Below are positions 1 through 7,496 of a DNA stretch of 64,000 nt, piece by piece. The notes under the pieces were generated by a model. The model searched no databases and was not told the origin of the DNA. It was given only the letters and a program-made list of their open reading frames with translations. This DNA is from Microcoleus sp. FACHB-61. Lineage in GTDB: Bacteria > Cyanobacteriota > Cyanobacteriia > Cyanobacteriales > Microcoleaceae. Location: assembly GCA_014695295.1 (NCBI GenBank), contig JACJNY010000067.1, positions 84,977 through 148,976 of the forward strand, written 5' to 3'. The translations under genes were made by a program, and so were the position numbers. The stretch's first letter is position 1. The number at the start of each line of letters is the position of its first letter.

Positions 1-391
1 GATTTCTGGCGGTACGGTGGAGGTAAAGATAGCTAAATAGCGGTTTTTGTTCGCGCCTCGTTTTGGGAGTGTAGAAAGTGTGTACCGGCATCACTTTGTT
101 GACGCGCGGCATCACAAAACCGACGATTTTTTCTCGCCCGCCGACAGTATGCAGCAAATCGATCGGCCAAGCAATGGAAGCGTGCCCGGGTTCCGCGATC
201 GGCGCATCCGGCGGCATACTGAACATGACTGTGAGTTTGTCGCCGTCTTCGTCTGTCGGTTTGTGGTAGATTTTTGCTACAAGGGACGAGTCTTGGGCGA
301 TCGGGTAGATGCGACCTTCACCCCCGCTGGCGATCGCGGTTTTGGTGTCGATCGCAATCAGTTGTCCGCTAAATTGGCGCTGCAACTGCAT
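1..391 (-). CDS. Protein-kinase-like protein, N-terminal part (cut by window edge)
   Basis: Reading the minus strand from an ATG at 391 gives 130 residues open to the window edge. The N-terminus carries a glycine-rich loop (SGGEGRIYPI, residues 22-31) followed by VAKIYHKP, where Lys40 would be the ATP-anchoring lysine, so this looks like the N-lobe of an atypical protein kinase. It resembles the cyanobacterial 'helix-hairpin-helix domain' kinase-like proteins encoded beside vWA and PP2C genes. Those partners lie upstream on the same strand (5592-6254 and 4635-5408), which supports the assignment: kinase and phosphatase would act on common targets. No catalytic loop is visible because the rest lies outside the window, so activity cannot be judged. 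The GGA just upstream of the ATG is only a weak ribosome site. Confidence 0.6.
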   Translation of the reverse strand, partial: MQLQRQFSGQLIAIDTKTAIASGGEGRIYPIAQDSSLVAKIYHKPTDEDGDKLTVMFSMPPDAPIAEPGHASIAWPIDLLHTVGGREKIVGFVMPRVNKVMPVHTFYTPKTRREQKPLFSYLYLHRTARN

Positions 392-584
392 AGAATTCCG
401 TTAGGGGATAGAGGATTTGGAAGTCATCACTCAATAAATTTGACTTGCCCATTAAATCTTACCTTTGTTATGACTTAGGCACGGGTGAGGAGAGACCGAG
501 TTTTTCACCAAAAGACGCGTTGCAGCCCGCAGATTCGTTAAACAACCCGGTTTCTTGGGTGGGAGTCGGTAAGCCCTGTTTCCA

Positions 585-804
585 TTAGTGGGATGGGCGT
601 CCCGCCCGTCCGTCTGTTGGTGGGATGGGCGTCCCGCCCGTCCGTTCATTGGTGGGATGGGCGTCCCGCCCGTCCGTCTGTTGGTGGGATGGGCCTCCCG
701 CCCCTCCGTGCATTGATGGGATGGGCGTCCCGCCCGTCCGTCCATTGGTGGGATGGGCCTCCCGCCCGTCCGTCTGTTGGTGGGATGGGCGTCCCGCCCG
801 TCCG
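585..804. repeat. Seven tandem copies of a 32-bp GC-rich hairpin repeat
   Basis: Units start at 585, 617, 649, 681, 713, 745 and 777, an exact 32-bp period. Each holds GGGATGGGCGTCCCGCCCGTCC-like sequence whose two halves (GGATGGGCG / CGCCCGTCC) pair with one mismatch around a 3-base loop, so the array can form a row of hairpins. Open frames across it encode only repetitive G/V/P/R/W-rich peptides and are not believable genes. It fills the gap between the RNase III-like gene and the kinase-like gene. Confidence 0.9.
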
Positions 805-815
805 CGCTATCAAAA

Positions 816-2582
816 TTAAATGTGAACCAGCTTCAAATCCACCGACAATAACAACATTTTATCCTCAATTTTTTGTCTGACGGCCGGTGTCACCTGACAA
901 TTATCGCTGTTGAGGCATTCTACCAGCAAGTTTTGCGCATAGTAATACTGTTTGAGCAAAGTTTTCTGTTGGGGGCGAAAGTCTCGATTGTAGCCGATCG
1001 CAGTTTTGAATTTTGCCAGCCAACAGCGACCGCAATCTTTGCGCCACTTTTTCCAGTTTTGCAAGTCAGGCATCTGAGTCTGAAATTGTGCCAGCAGTTG
1101 TTTAAGTTCTGGTTCAATATCCAGGGCCAAAATGCCAACCAAGATATCCACCACATCATTATCAAAAGCCAATTTCCGAGACTCGTTAACCTCCGCAAAT
1201 TTTACATTTTTTCGAGCTTTTGCCAAACAATTCCGCAACTTGCGAACTTTCGATCTATCAAACTTCAGACTCGGATCGAGGACGCGAGTCAAAGCCAAAT
1301 CGAGGACGCAAACTAAGGCAACATAAAAAGCTCTAATTTCCGCCGGTTTGAAATTCCTTTGCACTAACTGAGACTTGTGATTTGCCCAAATTAGCAACTG
1401 CTGCAAAGTTTCATCTTTAGCCGCCATACAGTCAAGTCTTTGTTGCATCAGCAGCAAAATTTCGTCAGCAGGTTGCAAAATGCTGACAACTCTCACAAAT
1501 TCATTTTTCCACTTTTTGTCTGTAATCCGGCTGACCAATTCTGGCAGCGATTCCGGGTTGGCACTGTCAATCAGATATTCTGGTTGAGTGTCGGTTTCCT
1601 CTAGCAGTTCGTCAACTGCGCTTTTGATAAAGTTATCCACCAACCAGTCGCGGGTACGCGAGAAATTGCTCTGCAATTCCAGGTAATGACTGCCTAATTT
1701 TGCCTTAAAGTCTTTGGGAAAAATCTCTTTGGCGACTAACATATTTTTCCAGCGAGTTAGCTGGCTGGCGTTGCGTTCGGGAAAGCGGTTGTACAAATAG
1801 TCGATCGCGATCGCATCTAGAATATCCGCACCCAGGATTTCCCGCCGCTTCACCTCGTTTTCGGGCCCTACTTGTCGCCGCTGTGTCAGATCCCGAGGCT
1901 GGCTAACGTTTGGTTCAATCAAGTGCTGAATCAGCCAGTTTTCCCCACGAAAAAAATCGCGATCGAACTCCAAGTAAATCGCGCCAAACAAAGCCTCAAA
2001 AGTCTCCGAAAAAACTCTATTGTACTCGCTTTTGTCTGTTTCTTTACCATTCCAAACTCGCCAATTAAGTTCGTTTAATTTCAAATTTTGTGCAAAATCC
2101 GCAAGTTTTTTCGGATCTGCTAAACGAGCTTTTAAGGTTGAGATAGCATCGGGAGCGAGTTCTGGATATTCGCGGTAGAGGTAATCGGTAACAACAGCAC
2201 CGAAAATCGCTCCGCCTAGGAGTGACAGCCGTTTGTACTTAACCTCTTGCCAAGCGGGAGACTCCTCGGGGCGATCGGGGTAATAGCTGGTAGAGTAACG
2301 GCAATTCAAGGCAATTTCCAGCAGTTTTGTCTGCTGAAAGCTGGAAATGTCGATCGCTGTCTTGACTGCTTCAATATCTACATTTTTAATTTTTATTAAC
2401 TCTAATTCTTCTTCACATTTTCCCCACTTTTCCAACCAATCACCGCCAGCATCTTCAACATACAAATCCACAAAATCCACCCCGTAATTCATCCATTCAT
2501 CCTGCATTTTTCGGGCGGCTTCCAGTTCTTCCCAGACTTTATGCAGGTTATTTTCGACGGTGTTCGTACCTTGTACAGTCAT
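816..2582 (-). CDS. Protein with two degenerate RNase III-like domains
   Basis: This 588-residue protein is helical at its N-terminus (about 1-80). Residues 84-222 follow the RNase III fold: RLSLLGGAIFGAVVTDYLYR at 118-137 stands where active enzymes have ERLEFLGDAVL followed by DYLY, and FEALFGAIYLE at 195-205 matches the second signature. Residues 236-320 repeat the pattern more weakly (REILGADILDAIAIDYLY, then LGSHYLEL). Mapped on E. coli RNase III, the metal-binding Glu38, Glu41 and Asp45 become Lys117, Ser120 and Gly124 in copy one. In copy two Asp45 becomes Ala252 and Glu117 becomes Lys293. Both copies therefore look catalytically dead, and a structural or RNA-binding role is more likely. 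The C-terminal half (about 330-588) is helical and unrecognised; no double-stranded-RNA-binding domain is visible. It is the penultimate gene of the minus-strand vWA/PP2C/kinase run. Confidence 0.6.
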   Translation of the reverse strand: MTVQGTNTVENNLHKVWEELEAARKMQDEWMNYGVDFVDLYVEDAGGDWLEKWGKCEEELELIKIKNVDIEAVKTAIDISSFQQTKLLEIALNCRYSTSYYPDRPEESPAWQEVKYKRLSLLGGAIFGAVVTDYLYREYPELAPDAISTLKARLADPKKLADFAQNLKLNELNWRVWNGKETDKSEYNRVFSETFEALFGAIYLEFDRDFFRGENWLIQHLIEPNVSQPRDLTQRRQVGPENEVKRREILGADILDAIAIDYLYNRFPERNASQLTRWKNMLVAKEIFPKDFKAKLGSHYLELQSNFSRTRDWLVDNFIKSAVDELLEETDTQPEYLIDSANPESLPELVSRITDKKWKNEFVRVVSILQPADEILLLMQQRLDCMAAKDETLQQLLIWANHKSQLVQRNFKPAEIRAFYVALVCVLDLALTRVLDPSLKFDRSKVRKLRNCLAKARKNVKFAEVNESRKLAFDNDVVDILVGILALDIEPELKQLLAQFQTQMPDLQNWKKWRKDCGRCWLAKFKTAIGYNRDFRPQQKTLLKQYYYAQNLLVECLNSDNCQVTPAVRQKIEDKMLLLSVDLKLVHI

Positions 2583-2937
2583 AGTATTTGATTTTGATGT
2601 AATTTGATTTTATTTCCAACAATTTCACCGCGATTAAATCAAATCTCAATTCAATTTAGGCCGAGTTGCTAGTTATTTCACTCTTATTGATTGCTGCGGT
2701 AAATCTTCCCGTTGCTTAGCCTTCGTATCAAGCACCAGTTGTCGCCGTCTGGCAGACCCCTCCCGGAACCAGAAAAGGGGGAGGAATAATTTTAGTCTGT
2801 TTTGCCTTTTGCGGGAATCTGGCTGGGGACTAGCTTTTTGGCATTGTCGAGAATTGCGCAATATGTGAGTTAGTCAAAATTTATTTTTCACCGAGTTGGG
2901 AGCAGTCGAATTATTCTCAGCAGCATATCTGCTTGAT
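2583..2937. other. Intergenic gap without a recognisable gene
   Basis: This 355-bp gap separates two minus-strand genes. It holds an A/T-rich stretch next to the RNase III-like start and a small palindromic patch near 2757-2785 (CCCCTCCC ... GGGGGAGG), typical of cyanobacterial dispersed repeats. The only longer open frame has no ribosome site or protein-like character. Confidence 0.5.
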
Positions 2938-3630
2938 TTACGGGAACTTGAGGTAACGACCTGCGGGCAAATTATCACTATTATATAATGCAATGTTAAC
3001 TAACTGGTTCAAGAAATTTGCATCGTTTCTATCATAACTTAAAAATAATCCTCTGTCAATCCCCCAAGCTTGAAGAGTTTGTTGCCAATTTTGATATTTT
3101 AGTTCAGAAAACTCATCGGAAAGAGTAGTCACTTGAATGCAGAGGGGCTGCTGTTGGCGGTTGCTAACGATGGAATCGGTTGCCATAGAAAGATCGGCAA
3201 CATATCGATACAAAACAGTGCCTTGGCGATCGACAATTCGGGCTGCGATCGCTCGAATGACAAGATCGTCAGCCGGATCAAATTTACCGGCTTTCAGTTT
3301 TTGTTTCCAGATGTAAAATTTGCGATCGTTTTCGCTCAGCCATTTAGGAAATAGATAGCTGTACCAATACCTTTCCCCCGGCGTCATTAACTCAAACGCG
3401 GCTTTTTGTTCTCTTTCTGAAGGTAGAGATTGAACGGCCAGCCAAACCTGAGAATCTCGGATAAGCTGCAGCAAAAAAGCCATCACAAATTTCTTAGCAG
3501 TTAGCGAACCGGGTTTAACATCTTTCACCCAGCGATTGATTTCATCCAATCTTCTCGCTAAACTCGGATCTATTAGATCTGCGTCGCTAATTAGGGAGTT
3601 GAGCTGATCCTTAATCTCTTGTGCTTGCAA
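2938..3630 (-). CDS. Conserved-looking hypothetical protein, 230 residues
   Basis: I do not recognise a family. The start is a TTG at 3630, supported by AGTAGG seven bases upstream; no in-frame ATG lies nearby. The N-terminal 90 residues are helical and rich in L, K and Q. The C-terminal third contains PLCIQVTTLSDEF followed by WQQTLQAWGIDRGLFLSYDR, a strand-helix-strand arrangement that could fit a restriction-endonuclease-like fold (acidic residue, then a Q-x-T strand), but no complete PD-(D/E)xK set can be pointed to. There is no signal peptide and no membrane segment, so it is probably cytoplasmic. It sits 150 bp downstream of the membrane-protein gene and 355 bp upstream of the RNase III-like gene on the same strand, so it may share their transcript. 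Confidence 0.6.
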   Translation of the reverse strand: MQAQEIKDQLNSLISDADLIDPSLARRLDEINRWVKDVKPGSLTAKKFVMAFLLQLIRDSQVWLAVQSLPSEREQKAAFELMTPGERYWYSYLFPKWLSENDRKFYIWKQKLKAGKFDPADDLVIRAIAARIVDRQGTVLYRYVADLSMATDSIVSNRQQQPLCIQVTTLSDEFSELKYQNWQQTLQAWGIDRGLFLSYDRNDANFLNQLVNIALYNSDNLPAGRYLKFP

Positions 3631-3780
3631 ATGACGACCTACTGTACAAATTAAAGCAGAATTGTTGACACGTCGATTTTATTATAGAACCGCGCCAAAT
3701 TTTCACCGATCGCCAGACAGGGCTAACAATTTTTGTGGGCTAGGTATCCTGACAGCCCTTGACTTTATTTGAGGAGATGT

Positions 3781-4596
3781 CTATTGAATAGCTGCTGCCG
3801 AGTCCCGCAGGCATCGATATAATAGAACAAAATAAACACTTATCAACACTCCCATTGAAATTTCGAGTGAACTTTCTAGTACAATAAACACAAGCTGATA
3901 TATCCGCCCAAGACCAGAGGAAAATGGCAGGTAGCTCATCAATCTAGAGATTAATAAGGAAATTAATTGTAGGGGCACAGCCGTCACAATACCCATTAAA
4001 AAAGTTTCTCTAAATAGCAACCACTCGCGTCCTTTAGTTAATTTCCAACTGCTGCTAATACTATCCTGTGCCGCAGCGTTATCAATGACCGTAGCGAAAA
4101 GTGAAAACTGCAAGCGAATCGATAGATACAACCCAGAAATCATTAGTGCAATAAATATGAGTGGTTGTAAAAATCCCAAAGCAGAAAAGAAAATATATAA
4201 CATTAAAGCACTCGGAATCCAAGCACAAATTAGTTGCGGTACTCTTCTGTATGCGTGCTTGAAAGCCTCACCTACACTTACTTGATTTCCCGTCAAACTT
4301 CGATAAGTGTAGAAAATAGTAGCTCCGCACAATAAAGGAACTCCCACCAACCAGTAGATCCAGAAAGGAACTTCCGCCAACCTGTAGATAGGATTCACCG
4401 GAAAAGTTCCGGCGCCCGGATGTTCGGATAAAGTTCTCTCAATGATATGGAGATTGAGGGCATCTCGGCCCAAAGTCTCCAGCACGGACCATATCAAATG
4501 GGGAGAGTTGATTGTGAACAGAGCTGGGTATACAGAGCCCACAACAGCCAAGGTTTCTCGCAACAAGCTTCTGGCACTAATTCGTTGAGCGGTCAT
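3781..4596 (-). CDS. Multi-pass membrane protein
   Basis: The 271-residue product has a soluble N-terminus of about 85 residues and then about five hydrophobic segments (near 83-103, 124-140, 142-158, 200-222 and 238-262). The overall look, with long amphipathic stretches between paired membrane helices and a central LKLTKGREWLLFRETFLMG-type segment, is like the DUF975 / glycerophosphodiester-phosphodiesterase membrane-domain proteins, but this is a resemblance only. No enzymatic motif is seen. It begins 38 bp downstream of the PP2C gene and is likely co-transcribed with it, so it may be the membrane component or target of the neighbouring vWA/phosphatase/kinase set. Confidence 0.65.
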   Translation of the reverse strand: MTAQRISARSLLRETLAVVGSVYPALFTINSPHLIWSVLETLGRDALNLHIIERTLSEHPGAGTFPVNPIYRLAEVPFWIYWLVGVPLLCGATIFYTYRSLTGNQVSVGEAFKHAYRRVPQLICAWIPSALMLYIFFSALGFLQPLIFIALMISGLYLSIRLQFSLFATVIDNAAAQDSISSSWKLTKGREWLLFRETFLMGIVTAVPLQLISLLISRLMSYLPFSSGLGRIYQLVFIVLESSLEISMGVLISVYFVLLYRCLRDSAAAIQ

Positions 4597-4634
4597 AACT
4601 TTTTATCCGGCTTTTGTAAGTGGATTTGAACAGA

Positions 4635-5408
4635 TCAGACATTACTCGAAAAAGTTGCTAACAATAATGTTAAGTCATCATCGGTGCGTTCGGAAACGCG
4701 GGGCGATCGCAAAAATGACTCTAATTGCTGTTTCGCATCTTCCTCTTCTTTCCACTCGCCAGAAAACCGAAACAAAGGCGCAAAAAACGGCTTGTGCGGC
4801 GTGCCTTCCGGGATTTTGAGAGCTAGCATTTGCAAGCCGTCGGAAAAAACGGCCAAGTGCGGCAGTTTTTCCCGCAGTACCTGAAATTGCGCTGTTTCGA
4901 TCGCATTCGGCGAAATCAAAAAGATAGTTTCGTTGATGTATTCGCCGCAGGGAGGTACAGTCAGGGCGATCGCATTTCCTGCACTGTCACCTGCTACCGC
5001 CGCACCGTCGCCGATTTGAGCAACTGCGATTAATTCTGGCGTAGCAACAACCGCAATTAAAGTGCAGGCTAAATCTCTCGCAGCCACTTCCCGCACAGCC
5101 GCTTCTGCTTCCACCTGCGCCCGCGCGACTTGCAGTGATGCTGTCAAGAATACCTGCCATTCGTCGTCATTTTCAGGCAGCCTTTCCTCTTGCCCGCAAA
5201 TCGTTTCGACAACCGCTTCCACAGCAATTTTAGCCCCAACTTCTGCGAGTGCTGCCGAGCCCGCGCCGTCGGCAACTGCGGCTACTAAAACACCGTTCGG
5301 CAAGAGACGCCAGCAGTGGGCATCTTGACAGGGCTGCGATCGTTTTTCGTGGCTCGTACCTATCACCGAAGCCCCTACAACTTGCCAATTAAAGGATGAA
5401 TTCTGCAT
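4635..5408 (-). CDS. PP2C-family serine/threonine protein phosphatase
   Basis: The 257-residue protein is a compact PP2C catalytic domain, expected to remove phosphate from Ser/Thr of cytoplasmic proteins using two metal ions. Visible motifs in order are SVIGTSHEK/CQDAH near the start, VAAVADGAGSA (metal-binding Asp), VAQIGDGAAV (the usual GD motif), LAVFSDGLQMLAL (second metal Asp) and DDDLTLLLA at the end. This short form without extra domains is the type encoded with vWA proteins and kinase-like proteins in bacteria. The vWA gene lies 183 bp upstream and the kinase-like gene further downstream, so the phosphatase probably opposes that kinase. The ATG at 5408 fits the domain start. Confidence 0.88.
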   Translation of the reverse strand: MQNSSFNWQVVGASVIGTSHEKRSQPCQDAHCWRLLPNGVLVAAVADGAGSAALAEVGAKIAVEAVVETICGQEERLPENDDEWQVFLTASLQVARAQVEAEAAVREVAARDLACTLIAVVATPELIAVAQIGDGAAVAGDSAGNAIALTVPPCGEYINETIFLISPNAIETAQFQVLREKLPHLAVFSDGLQMLALKIPEGTPHKPFFAPLFRFSGEWKEEEDAKQQLESFLRSPRVSERTDDDLTLLLATFSSNV

Positions 5409-5477
5409 TTATAGCTCTTTAATTCAAAACTTCGTAAATTCACAACTATGAAAAGTTAGGGCGGGTTTATTTATCCC

Positions 5478-5595
5478 TAATTATCTAGGGCGATGCACAC
5501 CACACCTTACTAATTATGTAGGGCGATGCACACCACACCTTACCGCTTGTCACTTACTAATGACCAATGACTAAGGACTAATGACTAATGACTAA
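5478..5595. repeat. 33-bp direct duplication followed by GACTAAT heptamer repeats
   Basis: A 33-bp unit (TAATTAT then TAGGGCGATGCACACCACACC) occurs twice back to back at 5478-5510 and 5511-5543, differing at one base. From about 5556 a tandem GACTAAT heptamer array follows and runs into the end of the vWA gene, whose TAG stop (5592-5594 on the minus strand) is made by the array. Confidence 0.85.
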
Positions 5596-6254
5596 ACTGT
5601 TCCCCATCCGGGTGGCGGCAGTGCTACTTGTTCATCAATTTTTGAGTGAGAAACTCTCTGCATACTAGCCGACAGCCAGATGAACATCTCTCTAAAGTCT
5701 AATCCTCTCAATTTTACAGGCGTGCGCTCGACAATTTGCGCGAGACGGGGGATATTAGCACCTTCCACTCCGACTGCAAAAAATGCGACGCGCTTATTAG
5801 TTTCTTCCTCTTTAATCCGCTGTGCTGCTATTTCCACAACATCGTCTGATTCCCCTTGAGGTTCGCCGTCGGTAATCATAAATACCCACGGGCGGTAATA
5901 GGTAATGCCGTTGTTGCGGTATTCGGATTTGCGGGCGGCAATGGTGTCTAGCGCTTGCTGAATGCCTGCGCCCATGTGGGTTTGCCCTTGAGCTGTCAGC
6001 AGCGGCGTCTCGAACTGGTCGGCGGTCACGAAGTCTTGCACGACCTTGATATGATTGTCAAATGAAATAATCGCGACTTCGACTCGCTTTTTAGCTAGTT
6101 CGTCTTTAATTAGGTCATTCCTAAAAATTTCCAGCCCCTCATTCAAGGCATCTATGGGTGCGCCTTGCATGGAGCCGGAGGTGTCCAGCAGGAGGACGCA
6201 GGGACAGCGCGGCTCTGGGTTTTCGGCAAATTCTACGGCTTCGTCTAGTCTCAT
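5592..6254 (-). CDS. von Willebrand factor A domain protein (TerY-like)
   Basis: The 220 residues are essentially one vWA domain. The metal-ion-dependent adhesion site is intact: DTSGSMQG near residues 24-31, the threonine in GQTHMGAGI, and the aspartate in MITDGEPQGES. Such short cytoplasmic vWA proteins, related to TerY, bind partner proteins through the metal site and are often encoded beside a PP2C phosphatase and a kinase, as here. No signal peptide or membrane segment is present, which separates it from the secreted VIT-vWA protein at 20110-22761. It is the first gene of the minus-strand run. The last codons and the stop lie against a GACTAAT heptamer array, so the extreme C-terminus may vary between strains. 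Confidence 0.88.
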   Translation of the reverse strand: MRLDEAVEFAENPEPRCPCVLLLDTSGSMQGAPIDALNEGLEIFRNDLIKDELAKKRVEVAIISFDNHIKVVQDFVTADQFETPLLTAQGQTHMGAGIQQALDTIAARKSEYRNNGITYYRPWVFMITDGEPQGESDDVVEIAAQRIKEEETNKRVAFFAVGVEGANIPRLAQIVERTPVKLRGLDFREMFIWLSASMQRVSHSKIDEQVALPPPGWGTV

Positions 6255-6501
6255 GGTTCGGGGTTGACCTGGGAGTGGCTCGATTTCTAGGTTTGTTACT
6301 TTCTACCCTAGCAAGTAGGTGACATATTTAACTCAATCTGCCCGATGGCGATCGTATTTTACCATTTACCTGAATCGATTTAAGATTTTTAATTGTAGAT
6401 TTTAGATTTGAGAATTGGATGTCTGCGGTCAAAAAAACAAATTCATTCCTGCCTGTGGTATTATAGACTAATAGTATTACTGCAAAATAAGGATAAATCT
6501 T

Positions 6502-7104
6502 ATGATTGCAACAGTCACGCAAAAATTAACCTTTGACCAATTCCTTGTAGAATGTCCAGAAGATGGACTCTATGAACTGGTAAATGGGGAAATTGTAGAG
6601 ATGAATGCCACAAGAAATCATGATGATGTTGCTGATTTTACATCGGACTCATTTAAAGATGAAATTAAACGGCTAAACTTAAATTATGTTGTCAGGCTCA
6701 CGCCAGTTATCAGAACTGTAAGTAAAGGCGGCATCGAACAAGGGCGGAGACCGGATGTCAGCGTAATCGATCGCAATTTGTGGCGATCGAACCGTTCTGC
6801 TTATGCTGCATTGCGGAAACCAATTCAATTGGCAGTGGAGGTAACATCAACAAATTGGGAGGACGATTATATAGACAAATTGGACGAATATCGGCGTCTC
6901 GGAATTCCTGAGTATTGGATTGTCGATTATTTAGCAATTGGCAGCAGGGAATTTCTGGGAAATCCCAAAGTTCCAACTGTCTTGGTTCACCTTTTGGATG
7001 CAGATGGCAACTATCAAAGAAGCGCGTTTAAAGGCAGCGAACGAATTGTGTCGCGGACTTTTCCCGAATTAACGCTGACAGCAGAAGAGGTGATGAATGT
7101 TTAA
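6502..7104 (+). CDS. Uma2-family putative endonuclease
   Basis: This 200-residue protein shows the Uma2 (DUF820) layout, a PD-(D/E)xK-like fold very common in cyanobacteria: LTFDQFLVECPEDGLYELVNGEIVEM at the N-terminus, GRRPDVSVID with a candidate metal Asp, PIQLAVEVTS with the catalytic Glu, then DDYIDKLDEYRRLGIPEYWIVD. All expected core residues appear present, so it may be active, although no substrate is established for the family. AAGGAT eight bases before the ATG acts as ribosome site and TATTATAG at 6459-6466 could be a -10 box. It is a single gene, divergent from the vWA gene. Confidence 0.88.
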   Translation: MIATVTQKLTFDQFLVECPEDGLYELVNGEIVEMNATRNHDDVADFTSDSFKDEIKRLNLNYVVRLTPVIRTVSKGGIEQGRRPDVSVIDRNLWRSNRSAYAALRKPIQLAVEVTSTNWEDDYIDKLDEYRRLGIPEYWIVDYLAIGSREFLGNPKVPTVLVHLLDADGNYQRSAFKGSERIVSRTFPELTLTAEEVMNV

Positions 7105-7156
7105 ATTCGCTTAATCCACCTAGCCAGACTATTATCTATAAAAAATCACTGAAAAT

Positions 7157-7396
7157 ATGAAATCTGTTTCTGAAAAAAAAGCTATTAGTCCTTGGGAGTA
7201 CAAACCTTGGTGGTGTCAGCCTTGGTCGATTCTTTTGACGGGCACGAGTCTGATTTTGGGTAGTTGGTTTTTGTTAAAAACTGTTTGGATAACTGTTTTA
7301 GTCGCGATTCCTTTATTAGCTTGGATGGGTTTTTTCTTGTTAGTTTGGCCGAGGTTGATGCTGTCTAGCGCAGTTTTAGATTCTGATGCAGATTAG
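7157..7396 (+). CDS. Small two-helix membrane protein (DUF6737-like)
   Basis: The 79-residue product begins with a polar segment ending in SPWEYKPWWCQPWSI, followed by two hydrophobic helices (about 25-43 and 44-66). The tryptophan-rich SPW-YKPWWCQPW block followed by two membrane spans is a pattern I associate with a small cyanobacterial family (DUF6737); its function is unknown. It begins 52 bp after the Uma2 gene and may be read with it. It converges on carB, and the gap between them holds three GTGCGCACCCTAC-type short repeats. Confidence 0.75.
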   Translation: MKSVSEKKAISPWEYKPWWCQPWSILLTGTSLILGSWFLLKTVWITVLVAIPLLAWMGFFLLVWPRLMLSSAVLDSDAD

Positions 7397-7496
7397 GTTT
7401 GGGTGGTGCGCACCCTACGTTTAGGTTTTGTTGGTGCGCACCCTACGTTGTGGGTAAGGTGCGCGGTGCACACCCTACATTTGAGTGTTTCGCAGT

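Noticed and set aside
47..478. Plus-strand open frame of 143 codons
   Set aside because: It is opposite the kinase-like gene, whose minus-strand translation has a clear glycine loop and lysine motif.
585..804. CRISPR-like array of 32-bp repeats
   Set aside because: The repeats are directly contiguous; the variable part is only about four bases, so there are no spacers, and no cas genes are nearby.
593..880. Open frames on both strands across the hairpin array
   Set aside because: They encode only translated repeat and have no ribosome site; they arise because the array lacks stop codons.
2673..2861. 62-codon minus-strand frame between two genes
   Set aside because: It crosses a palindromic repeat, has arginine/glutamine-rich composition and no start context.
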